Shown here: in pieces, positions 50,027-60,330 of the stretch
Position numbering within the stretch: position 1 is the stretch's first letter
How the letters are laid out: every line of letters starts with the position of its first letter
Assembly: GCF_027244095.1 (NCBI RefSeq)
Contig: NC_069671.1
Location: 434,001-498,000, forward strand
Source: Hemicordylus capensis
Lineage: Eukaryota > Chordata > Lepidosauria > Squamata > Cordylidae
Direction of reading: 5' to 3'
DNA length: 64,000 bases
Translations under genes and position numbers: made by a program
Notes under the pieces: model-generated
The model's database searches: none
Seen by the model: only the letters and a program-made list of their open reading frames with translations
What the model was told of the DNA's origin: nothing

Positions 50027-50325
50027 GGAGAGCTGGTCTTGTGGTAGCAAGCATGACTTGTCCCCTTAAGCTAAGCAGGGTCTGCCCTGGTTGCATATGG
50101 ATGGGAGACTAGAAGTGTGAGCACTGTAAAATATTCCCCTCAGGGGATGGAGCCGCTTTGGGAAGAGCATCTAGGCTCCAAGTTCCCTCCCTGGCAGCAT
50201 CTCCAAGACAGGGCTGAGAGAGATGCCTGCCTGCACCCTTGGAGAAGCCGCTGCCAGTCTGTGAAGACAATACAGAGCTAGATAGACCAGCTCAGTATAT
50301 GGCAGCTTCCTGTGTGTTCCTGTGT
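50027..50325 (+). mobile_element. SINE with 5S-rRNA-like head, reference copy with target duplication
   Basis: The head contains AGCTAAGCAGGGTC, CTGGTTGCATATGG and ATGGGAGAC, the same order and spacing as the internal promoter half of 5S rRNA. The body and tail end GGCAGCTTCCTGTGTG. ATCTGGTG flanks both sides (50008-50015, 50326-50333). It is inserted in a CR1 fragment. Confidence 0.82.
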
Positions 50326-50866
50326 ATCTGGTGGGCCTCTGTGCGAAACAGGATGCCTTGGGCCTAGCAGGGCTCTTCTTACGTACACCTTGCGTCAATG
50401 TGTAGCCAGGAGAGAGGAAGCGAGACTGCCGTGCTCAAGGAGCGGGCCTTCCACTGTTTGAGGAGGAGTCTGCTGTGGGAGTTGTTTCTGGTGATAGTCC
50501 CTGAGGAAGGATGGCAAATCAAAAACATGCTGGGCCCGTTAAGGAATTTATTTATTTTTAGGCACGTTGAGAATTTTCTCCCGTTTTGTTTCCTTTGTAG
50601 GGTGTCTCCCCAGCTGTTTGCTTGGACCAGTTGTGTGTGACCATCCCATCACAGAGATTCCCCCCCCCCCCGCTAGCTCCTGGCATTTAGCTCCCACCTG
50701 TGGAAAATTCTGAGGCTAATTACCAAGCATTTTACTAACAAAACTTCAGTCAGAAGTTGTAACAATACTACCCCCCAACCCCCATGGGGGGTTGGTTGCC
50801 CCATGAGGCCAGTCCACAGGACCTCAGAGAGGCCCAAGGGAGCAAGGTGACTCGCAGCCAGAAAGA

Positions 50867-51168
50867 GGAGAGCTGGTCTGGTAGTATGCAGCATGACTTG
50901 TCCCCCTAGCTAAGCAGGGTCTGCCCTGGTTGCATTTGAATGGGAGACTAGAAGTGTGAGCAGATCTGCAAGATCTTCCCCTCAGGGGATGGAGCCGCTC
51001 TGGGAAGAGCAGAAGGTTCCAAGTTCCCTCCCTGGCAGCATCTCCAAGAAAGGGCTGGGAGAGACTCCTGCCTGCAACCTTGGAGGAGCTGCTGCCAGCC
51101 TGTGCGGGCAATACTGAGTTAGATGGACCAAGGGTCTGACTCAGTATATGGCAGCTTCCTAGGTTCCT
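50867..51168 (+). mobile_element. SINE with 5S-rRNA-like head, full length
   Basis: Starts AGGAGAGCTGGTCTGG; head CTAAGCAGGGTCTGCCC and GAATGGGAGAC; end GGCAGCTTCCTAGGTTCC. It lies about 0.7 kb upstream of the IQCD ATG exon. Confidence 0.8.
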
Positions 51169-51881
51169 CCCTTCCTGGAGAGGGGAAGCCTGAAGGGGGC
51201 AGCCCTCTGGGGCTGGGCACTCCTCCTCTGCACTCCCTGCTCCCGCCAAACTTGTTGCTGGCACTGGCTTGCAGATATCAGGGGGTGTGGGGGTTTGGGA
51301 GAAGCTCTCTCTGTAGAGGGCTTGGGGCAGTGGCCCGGGAAGCCCAGGCCCTGAAGGAGCTTCCTTTGGGGACTCCTGCTGCTCGCGGGCTCTCTCCAGT
51401 TCTGGGTGGGCATTAAGATAAGATCTGGGGCTCAAACTGACTCACTCCTGGGAGGAGGGGGGGGAGGTTATGACTGGCTAGGCCGTGATACAGTTCACTG
51501 TGATCCCACCATGGATCCCAGACCACCTCTCCATCCATCCTCCTCTCCCTCCGCCTGCCTCATTTCCCCCCACAAGCAGTTCTTGTCCGGGATGTCTGCT
51601 CTGGTAGATGGACTGCACTGTACCTTCCCATCACTCCTCCTTGGTGTGAAGGCCACCAAGCCAGAATGCAAGCAAGTTCTTGCCGCTGCCGCCGCCATCT
51701 CTTTTACACAGCTAGTTTCTACTCTTGCTCTAATGTTGTGGCCTTACATTGTCTTATTAACTGCTTTGTTCCCAGAAACGGATGCATCGGAAGTGTTAGA
51801 GCATCTGGACGCTTGGTGTGGAAGACCTAGTCTGCTTGTGGACCTGAGTAGCTCTTGCTTTGTGCATGCCTCGCTGACAAC

Positions 51882-54800
51882 ATGGCGACTGAAGTGCTCA
51901 ATCGGGTATATGAAGCTGTTGATCCAAGCCGGTCCCCGGTGGGTCAAGCAACCCGGACACTGACCCTCAAAATGCCCTTGAAGATCCTAGATCCTGGTCG
52001 GTCAAAACTGACCACCGTTGAGACCAAGAGGATCATATCAGTCTTGGATGAGACCATCCTTAAAGTGGAACTGGTCAGTATGTTTGCTTATGTGATGGAG
52101 AACCTTGAGGACTTCTACGTGGCGTTGGGACCTGAGCTTACAGAGGCTCTCAGAGAACATCTGCAGCTTTCAAACAATCTGAAAGCCACACTCGTCCGCC
52201 TTGAAGAAGACGACCTTCTGTATAAGGGCACGGCCAGAAGGGTCATATTGGGAGCAGAGGATCCAGACGGCTCCCTTAGCCTGCTCGTACAAGGCCTAAA
52301 AGGTTCTGTCCGAAATATCGTGCGTCTCTTTTATGCGAACCCCTTAGCTTGTCAGGCCATCAGGGATGCTTCTGCCTATGGCAGGGATACCTCTTCTGAT
52401 CTGTTAATTAGAGGCCTCACCGAGCTGAGGGAGTTCCTGTTTGAGAAGCTTCTGACAACCCCATTGGAAGAAAGAGAGAAACATAGGTTTATTCAGGAAA
52501 TCGCCCTCCGAGACAAGAAAAACACAGAGACGATTGCAGCTCTGGAGGATGAGCTAGCAGCAGCAATCCAGCATCGAGATGATGAGGTGCGGAGGACCAC
52601 TGGGCATTTGACCAGCTCAGGGGCAACTGAGCAACTGTCCAGTCTAGTCTCGTATTAATTACAACAGTTGGCATGGATAACCCTGTAGGAGAACAAGCAG
52701 GGAAAAGAGACAGTGTGTGTCTGTTTGCCCCCAGCTTCTGAGCTGCAGGAGGAGGGGCTTCCTCTGTCAGGAAAAGAGTTCCTGCCCACCTCCAGCTTCC
52801 GGCTGTGCCTTCTGCAAGGTCTCTCGGCTGCTCCAGTGTGCTACAGGCTGGCGCTGCAGTCAGAGCTGCCTGCCTTGGACAGGGAACTCTCAGGGGTTCC
52901 CTTGGCTGCCTTTGCTCTCTGCCTGAGCAGCTGTGACTGTGTTGAACCCAGGTGCTCCTGTGTGAGACTCCCTTCCCACAAGAGTGATCAGTCATTACTG
53001 CCAGTAACCTTGACGCTGGGCTGAGTCGATGGCTCCTCAGCAGGGGAACCCATTGCAAGATGCCTCCTTGCTCCAGGAGGAGCCACTGAGCTCTGACGGG
53101 CAGTTGAGGCATCCCGCTCTCCCATCCATGGCTGCTGGGCCTGGGGAAGGCGCACCCTTTCCCCTCCAGAGGCAAGCCAAGAAGAGGGCCAGTTCAGCAG
53201 GGAAGTCAGCCCAGGGAAGGGGTTAAGAGCCCTAGATTAACACACGGGAGACCAGGTTGTTGTTGTTATTATTATTTTACATTTATATCCCGCTCTTCCT
53301 CCAAGGAGCCCAGAGCGGTGTACTACATACTTCAGTTTCTCTTTCACAACAACCCTGTGAAGTAGGTCAGGCTGAGAGAGAAGTGACTGGCCCAGAGTCA
53401 CCCAGCAAGTCTGAATGGGGATTTGAACTCGGGTCTCCCCGGTCCTAGTCCGGCACTCTAACCACTACACCTCACTGGCTCTCAGGCTAGCACAGTGGCG
53501 ACTGGCAGTGTGAGCCAGCCATGCCTTTATGATTTACAGAGAGCGCAGTGAGCTAGGACTGACACTCTGCACATGGAAGACATTACAGAAGTGGTCAAAG
53601 ACAGTTTGAAGGGAGAATTGGCTGTGGAGGGCAAACTGGGGCTACTGGTCACGTGAAGCCACTACCAGTATATGCCTTTGTTAGGCTAGGGAATGTCAAC
53701 CAACCCATCTGGTTCAGTCCTGCAGCTGACAGGGTGGCCGATAGCAGCCATGCCGGGTCTCTCTTCCCCCGACCCTCGGTTTTGAATACCTCTGGTGAGT
53801 AGCCGTCGTTTTCCTGGTCTGTGTTTCTCTCTCCATATGACTATCCTGGTATCCTGCTGCATATTGGATTGGACATCCCCACATCGCGCCCTACCTGCTG
53901 CTGTCCAGATTTCCAAGAAGAACACCATCATCAAAGAACTGAAAACCCACCTGCACAATTTAGCCAAGATCTCCGACGGCCAAATCCAGCGCACCCGGAC
54001 CGAAGCGGAGAAGCAGCAGAAGGGGGAGCTGCGAGGGTCCCAGGCCAAGTGTGCCAAGCTTCAGCAAGAGCTCCAGCAGCTCCGGGCCCAGCTCAGCACC
54101 CTCATCACCGAGGACCGGGATTCGGAGCTCGGTCTCCGAAAGGTAACCGGGGGGGGGGGGTCGGGGTGGAGGGTGCACAAAGCCACCCCGAGGGTCCTGG
54201 AGTGGCCAGCTTAAGCCTACCGGCCTGGTTGCCACACACATCCTTGGCTGGACACATGAGACCCGTGACCCAATATGCTGCACCCAGCATCCCAGCCCCC
54301 CACTGGGGTCTGCTTGGGCCAGCAAGAACAGGGCCAGCTGGTCAAGCTCCTGGCACACTGCAGTCAGTGACTGGTGGGGGCGGCCCTGGCCTTGGCCGGT
54401 TACACGAGCCGGCTGGGGCCAGAGCCACAGACCAGGAAGGGTCCCAAGAGCCATGCAGCCCAGTCCCCTTTTCCAGAGAAAGGGCCGTCCATTCCACAGC
54501 TGACCACAGATCAGTCTCTGCAGCCCAGACCACACCGCCCCCCCCCCGAGAGGGAAAGAGGCGGATTGGGTGCCCTGTGGAAGTATCCGGGGGGGGGGGG
54601 GCACTTTGTCCAGCAGCCAAAAGGTGGGCAGCTCTACAGGGCAGCAGGAGGCGAAAGGCCAACCCAACGCTGCAGGCCGGGTGGCTTCTCACACCAATTG
54701 CAGGTGGCTGGCGATGCATTGCGGCCCCAGACCTGCTCCTTCCTCTGGGACAGCAAAAACTGTTTCACCTCTGAGCTGAGAAAGAGTGCTGTTCATGTAT

Positions 54801-56740
54801 GGAGCCAGACCTGGAGAAAGCAGAGCCCGTCTCCGAGAGGAGTGGGGCTTGGAGCCAGGCCTCCTGGGAGGAGACCAGTGCTCAGCATTTACTGACACCC
54901 CCCCCTTTGGAGAGCCAAGGCGGGGCCAGACACCCCACCCATGCAAAGGACAGTCACGTTAATCCGTGAAGAAGTTTGCACGCCTCATCCATTGTGTGTG
55001 TGCTGCACACAGACCCCATTCCGTGCGCCTACAAGGCTTCTGCGCTAGAGGAGGAGAATGGCTCCCCGAGCCGGCAGGCAGGACTGCTCCCCACAGGCCA
55101 AGCTCATCACACAGGGCAGGGGCTGCTTTGGGTGACCCAGAAAAGACCCTCTCCGGTTTCGAGCTGAAAATGCTCCTCTTGTGCGGTTTATTGCAGAAGA
55201 AATACAAAGTGGAGATGGAGATTGAGAACTGGGTCCAGAAGTATGACGCCGAAATGATAGAAAAGCAGGTACTCCCCACCGCCCACGGGGCTCCTCTTTC
55301 TCCCTCCCCCCACCGAGGGTGTCGTTTCACCAACTCCCAGCAGCAAAACCTCCTCTGCTCTGCCGTGGGGTGCTGACTCTCCCTCCTCCCTTGCACCCTC
55401 TCAAGATTACAAAGCCACCCCTGACGCCATCCTCACCCTCACCCCCAGTTCTCCCGCCAGAATGGGAATCCTGCCAGGCACTCAGAAGTTGGCTGCATGG
55501 CCATGTTGGGAGAAGCAGGGAGCTGGAAAGGAGAGCAGGGCGTGCAAGGCCCACGAAGTCCAGCGGAGGCCCTGGCCGTGAGCTCCCTCTAGCCTGGGGG
55601 TTCCTAAAGTGGAGGCTGCTGCCAGAGGTTGCTGAACCAGCATCCCTGTTCCCAAAGAAAGCACCCCAGGAAAGATACCAATCCCTTCTTTGGCCTGCAG
55701 CTCCTAATGCATCCTTCGCCTGGCTGCTCCTTTATCCGATTCCGTGGGGAGGTGGGGAATCCTCACAGCCCCGGAAGATGTAGACTTCCCAAGCCCCACG
55801 CATGCTCACTACAGCCTTTACGCTGCGACGTGGCTTCTAACATCTCTTGGACATGGCCCAAAAGTCATTTCAGTTTGGCAGGGGTGGCTTCCGTCTACAC
55901 CCAGGCAAAGAGGAAGCCATTTCTCAGGGAAATGGCTGACGTAAGAATTACTCCGATAAGGCGCCTGCACAGTAACTCTCTCTTTCTCAGGCGAGGCCTG
56001 CGGAAGAGAAAACGGCACAGAAGGCAGGAAAGCCAGTGGCTAGATAGGTCAGACTTGGGGCTTTAAGAAGGGAGGCCAGAAACAAGGCCCCCTTGGCCTT
56101 ACACACTCTGACCTCCTAGGGAACATCCAGCGTCATGGGGGGACGTTCTCGGGCCACAGGAGGGAAAACCCCGCTGAAGCCTCTTTCCCTCTTTTTTATT
56201 GTATCCAGACATCCCGCCCCCCTTTCTTCCATCATAGAACGCAAAGCCGCTTGAGGCTGCAGCTGCCACTTGCCCTCAGACCCAGCCCTGGAGCCTTCTT
56301 GCTGAGGGGAGGGCAGTTACAGGGCCCCACGAGGGCCCCTGGGGGAAGCGGGTGGAGGCGGTGGCTGTCCAAGCCCTCTTGGAGCCCAGGCCACAGAGCA
56401 GGGGTGAGGCAGGGCCGCCCTCGGGGCGCCGCTCCCAAGTCCCAGGCCTCTGCTCTCCTCCCCACAGGATGAGTACGAGGAGATTGATGCCGTCTACGTG
56501 GTGGAGAAGGCCCAGCTGGCGGAGCTGAGGGAGAGGTTTGAGCTGCTGGACCAGGAGTACAGCCAGATCAAGGAGGAGAGGAGGGTGAAGCGGGAGCAGA
56601 AGGAGAAAGCCGAGAAGGAGCTGGCCATCCTGGTCCGCGCCGCCACCCTCATCCAGGCCTTGTGGAAGGGCTACCTGGTGCGCTCGCTGCTCCGGGGCAA
56701 GCGGAAGAAGAAGGGCCGAGGCAAGAGGGGCAGGAGGTGA
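51882..56740 (+). CDS. IQCD: IQCD (DRC10), IQ-domain dynein regulatory complex subunit, 427 aa
   Basis: Four coding exons: 51882-52586, 53909-54142, 55197-55268 and 56468-56740 (stop TGA). All junctions are phase 0. The product belongs to the nexin-dynein regulatory complex of motile cilia and sperm tails. Conserved blocks are [17 protein letters not shown] near residue 42, [18 protein letters not shown] near 190, a long coiled-coil centre ([31 protein letters not shown]) and the C-terminal IQ motif [18 protein letters not shown] (about 398-415), followed by a Lys/Arg tail. Human IQCD is 449 aa. The ATG at 51882 (AACATGG) is preceded in frame by TAG at 51849; the leading CTT...AAC codons therefore belong to the 5' UTR. 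An upstream non-coding exon is likely. Confidence 0.95.
53264..53476 (-). mobile_element. tRNA-derived SINE (second family), full length
   Basis: On the minus strand: TAGTGGTTAGAGTGCCGG (A box), GAGTTCAAATCCCC (B box), GGGTGACTCTGGGCCAGTC, ACAGGGTTGTTGTGA, CTCCTTGGAGGAAGAGCGGG and an ATAAATG tail. It sits in IQCD intron 1. Confidence 0.8.
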
Positions 56741-56803
56741 GGCCCAGCTGTGGCCCCTCTCTCTCTCTTTTTCTCGCTGGTAAGCAGGCACTGGATGGTT
56801 GGC

Positions 56804-56809
56804 AATAAA
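56804..56809 (+). terminator. IQCD polyadenylation signal AATAAA
   Basis: It lies 64 bases after the IQCD stop and is followed by a G/T-rich stretch (GGTCTGTTGC). The 3' UTR would be very short. RITA1 converges from the other side, with 419 bases between the two stop codons. Confidence 0.75.
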
Positions 56810-57158
56810 TACTGAGCACACCCGCCCAGCGAGCGAGCGAGGTCTGTTGCTTAGAGAAAGCTCTCGGGAGGTGTGTCCCCTTCTCTCTCTCTCTCTTGCA
56901 TGCCTAGCAAGCAACACAACTCACAGGAAGGCTACCATCCTAAACACACTGACTAGCGAGCCAGCCTCCCTGAACACTGTGGGATGCTTAAGACTCTGCA
57001 AGGAAAGGCAAAGACCACGACGGCCTGCGAGTGGAGGGTCAATAACACATGTGAATGCATGCAGAGTGGCCGGAGAGGAGGACAGCCAGCCTGACTACTC
57101 CACACCCATCTTTGCCATTCAGTGAGGTTTTGCAAGGAGTCTAGATTGGGTGAGCAGT

Positions 57159-57164
57159 TTTATT
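57159..57164 (-). terminator. AATAAA overlapping the RITA1 stop codon
   Basis: The gene strand reads TGGAAATAAAAC: the TAA stop (57162-57160) is inside AATAAA. No other minus-strand AATAAA was noticed before IQCD. If used, cleavage would leave a 3' UTR of about 20 bases. Confidence 0.45.
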
Positions 57165-59186
57165 TCCAGGGGGGCCTTGGCTTGCATAAGCTTGTAGCTT
57201 TCGATAACCTGGAGGCGGAGGGCGACACAGGGACCCCTTTTGACCATGGCTTGGAGAGAGGCTTTGCGGAGGCCGCTGGGAGGGAGCAGCCGGGCTGCCT
57301 GCTTGCACCCAGCTTGTGGGGGGCTGTCTGAGGCCAATCAGAACCACTGTAGATCCGGGTGAGGGACTGGCTGGGGGGCTGGCCGAGGAGGACGGCTTGC
57401 TTGTCCAAGTCTGAATCGCCCTCGGGACGTCTCCAAGAAGAACGCTCTTCTCTGTGTTGCGTCCCAAAGCTTTCTGTCCCCGGGGAGCTTGGCATCTCCC
57501 GACGAGGGGCTCTGACCAGAGTCTCCTTGGGGTGTGAGGAAAGGTCTGGCCGGTCTCGAGGAGCGGAAGGCGGAGTCCAGAGCAGAGGGCGGAGCTTAGC
57601 TACAGCCTCCTCCATCCAAGGAGCTGGCCACTCTTGCCCTCCTGGCTTTGGGCCGAACAGTGTCTCATCACAGTAGGATGGGGTGTGACTCTTCAGCCTG
57701 CATGGAGGAGGAGAAAGAGAGGCTTTCTGCCCAAAGGGATCTGCTTCAGCACCCAGTGCTCACAGAGAAACTGCTCTGAACTTGTTCATTCCTCTACTAC
57801 CCTGTTTCCCTGAAAGTAAGACCTACCCTGAAAGTAAGACCTAGCAGTAATTTCTGATGTACCGCTAATTGCCCTAGTGCATTTTTGGGGGCTAAAATTA
57901 ATATAAGACACTGTCTTATTTTCGGGGAAACACGGTAGGACTTACAGCCCACCCCATCTTGAGGGCTTGGGTGAGTAGAGGGAACGCTAGAAACTCCCCC
58001 CTTGGTCAGTTCAACTCTGAGCTCCCCAAAGACAGAACACCTTCCTAGCAGAGCTCCGGTGTGGACTTGGGCCCATCTCCGTTTAATCAGGGCTGTCATA
58101 CAATTAAAGCAATCTTAGTAGTCTATTAATCCAATTAGTCGATTAAACCTGCATGCAATTATGGCTTCAATCCTATCCACACTTTCTTGCGAGTAGGTCC
58201 CACTGAACTTACTCAGTGGGACAGGCTTCCAAGTAAACAAGCATAAGATGGGTCCAAAAATCATTTAAGGGGGAAAAACATGCTATACTTCCTGGTAATG
58301 AACATCTGTGTTGCCACAGGCACCATCTCAGAAATGCATCCCATCCTGTGTGCGTTAAGGCGGGGGATGATGCCTCCCCTGAGACAATGCCTGCCCTTTG
58401 TAGTTAAATTTAAAACACTCTTATTAAAAATAACACTTTAAAAAAAGCATAACCTGAGGGAGGGGGGTGCCTTTCAATTGAAAAGGTCCTTGCATCAATC
58501 TAACTGATTAATGGATTCACGTTGTCGCTCTACATTTAATTCAAGATGTGCAAAAGGGAGCAAAATCCAGGGGCTGCGGGGTCTGTCTGTGTCTGGCATC
58601 TTCCGCGCAAACGTGTCCAGCTCACCCCCCGGCCTCTCCAGGGAAGCTAGAGGGGCCTGGCTGGCTGACAGGGCAGAGACTGCCTTCTCTGGGGCAGGGG
58701 TGGGTGTGCTCGTGCAAACCAGCCTGAATTCAGACGCACACTGGGCCGGGCGAGGTGGCCGCCCAGCTGCCAGCCTGGAGGGTTCGGCCTCGGCAGCCGC
58801 CTGTTGCTTGCGGGAGCCCGGGCTGCAGGAAGTCCTCCTCGCCCGGGCTGGTGGGCGGGGCTCCTGCTCCTGCCGCGCGCCTCTTACCTGTACTTGTGCG
58901 GCTTCCTCGGAGTGCCGGCGGACGGCGCTGGGCTCGCCAAGCAGCCGCCATCCCGCTGCGCTGCCTCCGAGCTCGGCAGGAGGGGCCGGGCCTTCTCGTC
59001 CGCCCACGGGGGAGCGAACGCCACCCTCGCCGCGGCCTGCCGGCGCCCCGCTTGGCGGCTGCCGCCGAAGAGCGCTTCGTCCACGTAGGAGGGCTTGGCC
59101 CGGAGCCTGTAGCCCGCTCTGCCCCCGCGCTGCAGCTGCGGGGCCTGCAGTCCCGACGCGGCCAGCTCGGCGGCCGAGGGCTTCAT
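57160..59186 (-). CDS. RITA1: RITA1, RBPJ-interacting and tubulin-associated protein, 278 aa
   Basis: Two coding exons: 59186-58888 and 57697-57160. The donor is CAG|GTAAGA and the acceptor ATGCAG; they join as Tyr-Arg-Leu-Lys. RITA1 shuttles RBPJ out of the nucleus, damping Notch output, and binds tubulin. The N-terminus (AAELAASGLQAPQLQ) matches the export-signal region. The motif SYVDEALFG (33-41) recurs as SYCDETLFG (107-115), one per exon. AKLRPLLWTPP (133-143) is the RBPJ-contact segment with the hydrophobic-Trp-hydrophobic-Pro pattern. The C-terminus ends CKPRPPWK, as in mammals. Human RITA1 is 269 aa. The ATG has good context (ATCCATGA). The minus-strand AATAAA overlaps the stop. Confidence 0.95.
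57800..57935 (-). mobile_element. Short TA-flanked MITE, copy 2
   Basis: Same 136-base element as 5048-5184 in opposite orientation: left CCCTGTTTCCCTGAAAGTAA, right TTTCGGGGAAACACGG, with TA at 57798-57799 and 57936-57937. It lies in the RITA1 intron. Confidence 0.8.
58156..58256. repeat. Palindromic repeat (CTTCAATCC...TCCCACTGAA type)
   Basis: ATGGCTTCAATCCTATCC, TTGCGAGTAGGTCCCACTG, AGTGGGACAGGCTTCCAAG and AAACAAGCATAAG are arranged as imperfect inverted halves. It lies in the RITA1 intron; a related fragment is at 11740-11803. Confidence 0.5.
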
Positions 59187-60330
59187 GGATCCAGCGGGGC
59201 TCCGCTCGCCCTCCCTGCGCTTGCGAGGCTTCCCCGCTGCTGCTGCTGCGGCTGCTGCTGAGCCTCTCACCTCCTGCTGCAGAGAGGAGCCCGGCGGGCG
59301 TCCCGCGCAGCAGCAGCAGCAGCAGCCGCCCTCCCACTTCCGGCTCTCGTGTGCCGCTGCCACTCGAGACGGCTCCGAAGCTGCGGGGGGCGCGGGGTGG
59401 AGTCCGTAGCAACGCGCAGGCCGCGCCTCCTCCACCGAAAGGGGCAGGCCGCGGGGCGGGACCCGCCGCCACTTGCCCCGCAGTACAGACTAAGGCACTG
59501 CTGCAACAGTCGTGGCTCGTGTTGCAAGGCGGAGGTCCTCCGTCATGTGCCCAAGAAGCGCACTAGTCCGGCCTGCCTTGGAGGGTTGTTGTGGGGATCA
59601 AAGCGAAGGAGGGATCGGAATGCGGCGAACCACAGGCGGGGCGGGGGTTCCTTTCCTCCAGAGCCCTCGAGTTGCTCCTCGTCACTGACACGGACGGATT
59701 CCCCAGTAGCTGCTTGCCCCGCACGTGGAGGCTTCTCGCCCACTTGCGACAGGGAACCTACCCGAAGTGTCTACGAAACACCATGGAGACTGCGTCCCTT
59801 GCATGCAGAGGGCGGGGAAACCCGGGCTGGAAGAAACCATTCCTGGGCGGCGGGGGGGGGGGGCGAAGCGCTCTGGCGGCGCAGCCTGGAAGAGCCGAGC
59901 GAAGGTGGAGAGCGCGCCCCCTCTCGGCGGCGGCGGCTGTGGTTCGGCCCAGGCCCCGCGTGGCGGCGGCGGCGGCCTCTTCCTTCCTCCTCGGCCCGGA
60001 GCAGCAGCAGCAGCTGGAGGACCCGGTCCGGCGCGGCCATGGCTCCCGTGCAGGCCTCCCGGCGGAAGGGGAGGCAGCAGCGGCACTGCAAGGACCGGGA
60101 CCGGGACCCGGAGCAGCAGGTACCCCGGGGCAGGAGGGAGGGAGGGGCCCTGAAGGAGGCGCGGCGGGGGCTCCCCGGCTGGCTGCATGGAGCTGCCGGC
60201 AGAGGCAGCCACGAGGAGGCGGAGGGAGGCTGGGAGGACGGGCGCGGGTCCCGCCGCTCTCCGCCGCAGGGCAGCTCGGGCAGGCAGAAGCTCGGCGGGT
60301 GGCTGCTGGCGCTTCTCTCTCCCGCGCTGC
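58740..60330. promoter_or_regulatory. Bidirectional CpG island promoter of RITA1 (-) and DDX54 (+)
   Basis: The two start codons (59186 minus, 60039 plus) are head to head, 852 bases apart, in CpG-dense DNA with many GGCGG boxes and no clear TATA box. Both first exons lie inside it. A G run (about 59850-59862) and GGCGGCGGCGG repeats (59960s) could form G-quadruplexes. Confidence 0.75.

Larger units (their letters stand above)
49055..50395 (+). repeat. Cluster of CR1-type LINE 3' fragments interrupted by SINEs
   Basis: Repeated blocks such as TGGAATTCCCTGCCACAAG, ACCAACCTGGGTGGCTTC, AGAGGCAGGATGCCTCTCAA and GAAACAGGATGCC recur in CR1 order. A tRNA-SINE body (49674-49842) and a 5S-headed SINE (50027-50325) split one CR1 copy, whose end resumes at 50326. 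Confidence 0.6.

Noticed and set aside
50050-50115. Functional 5S rRNA gene
   Set aside because: Only a 5S-like internal part is present, fused to a SINE body and repeated many times; the complete 5S sequence is absent.
51855-51881. Upstream extension of IQCD starting at a TTG codon
   Set aside because: It has no ATG, and an in-frame TAG lies at 51849; the ATG at 51882 has a good context and the homologous N-terminus.
59187-59435. N-terminal extension of RITA1 beginning with GTG
   Set aside because: Non-ATG start, low-complexity Ala/Cys runs, and no match to the RITA1 N-terminus; ATG at 59186 aligns with the mammalian start.
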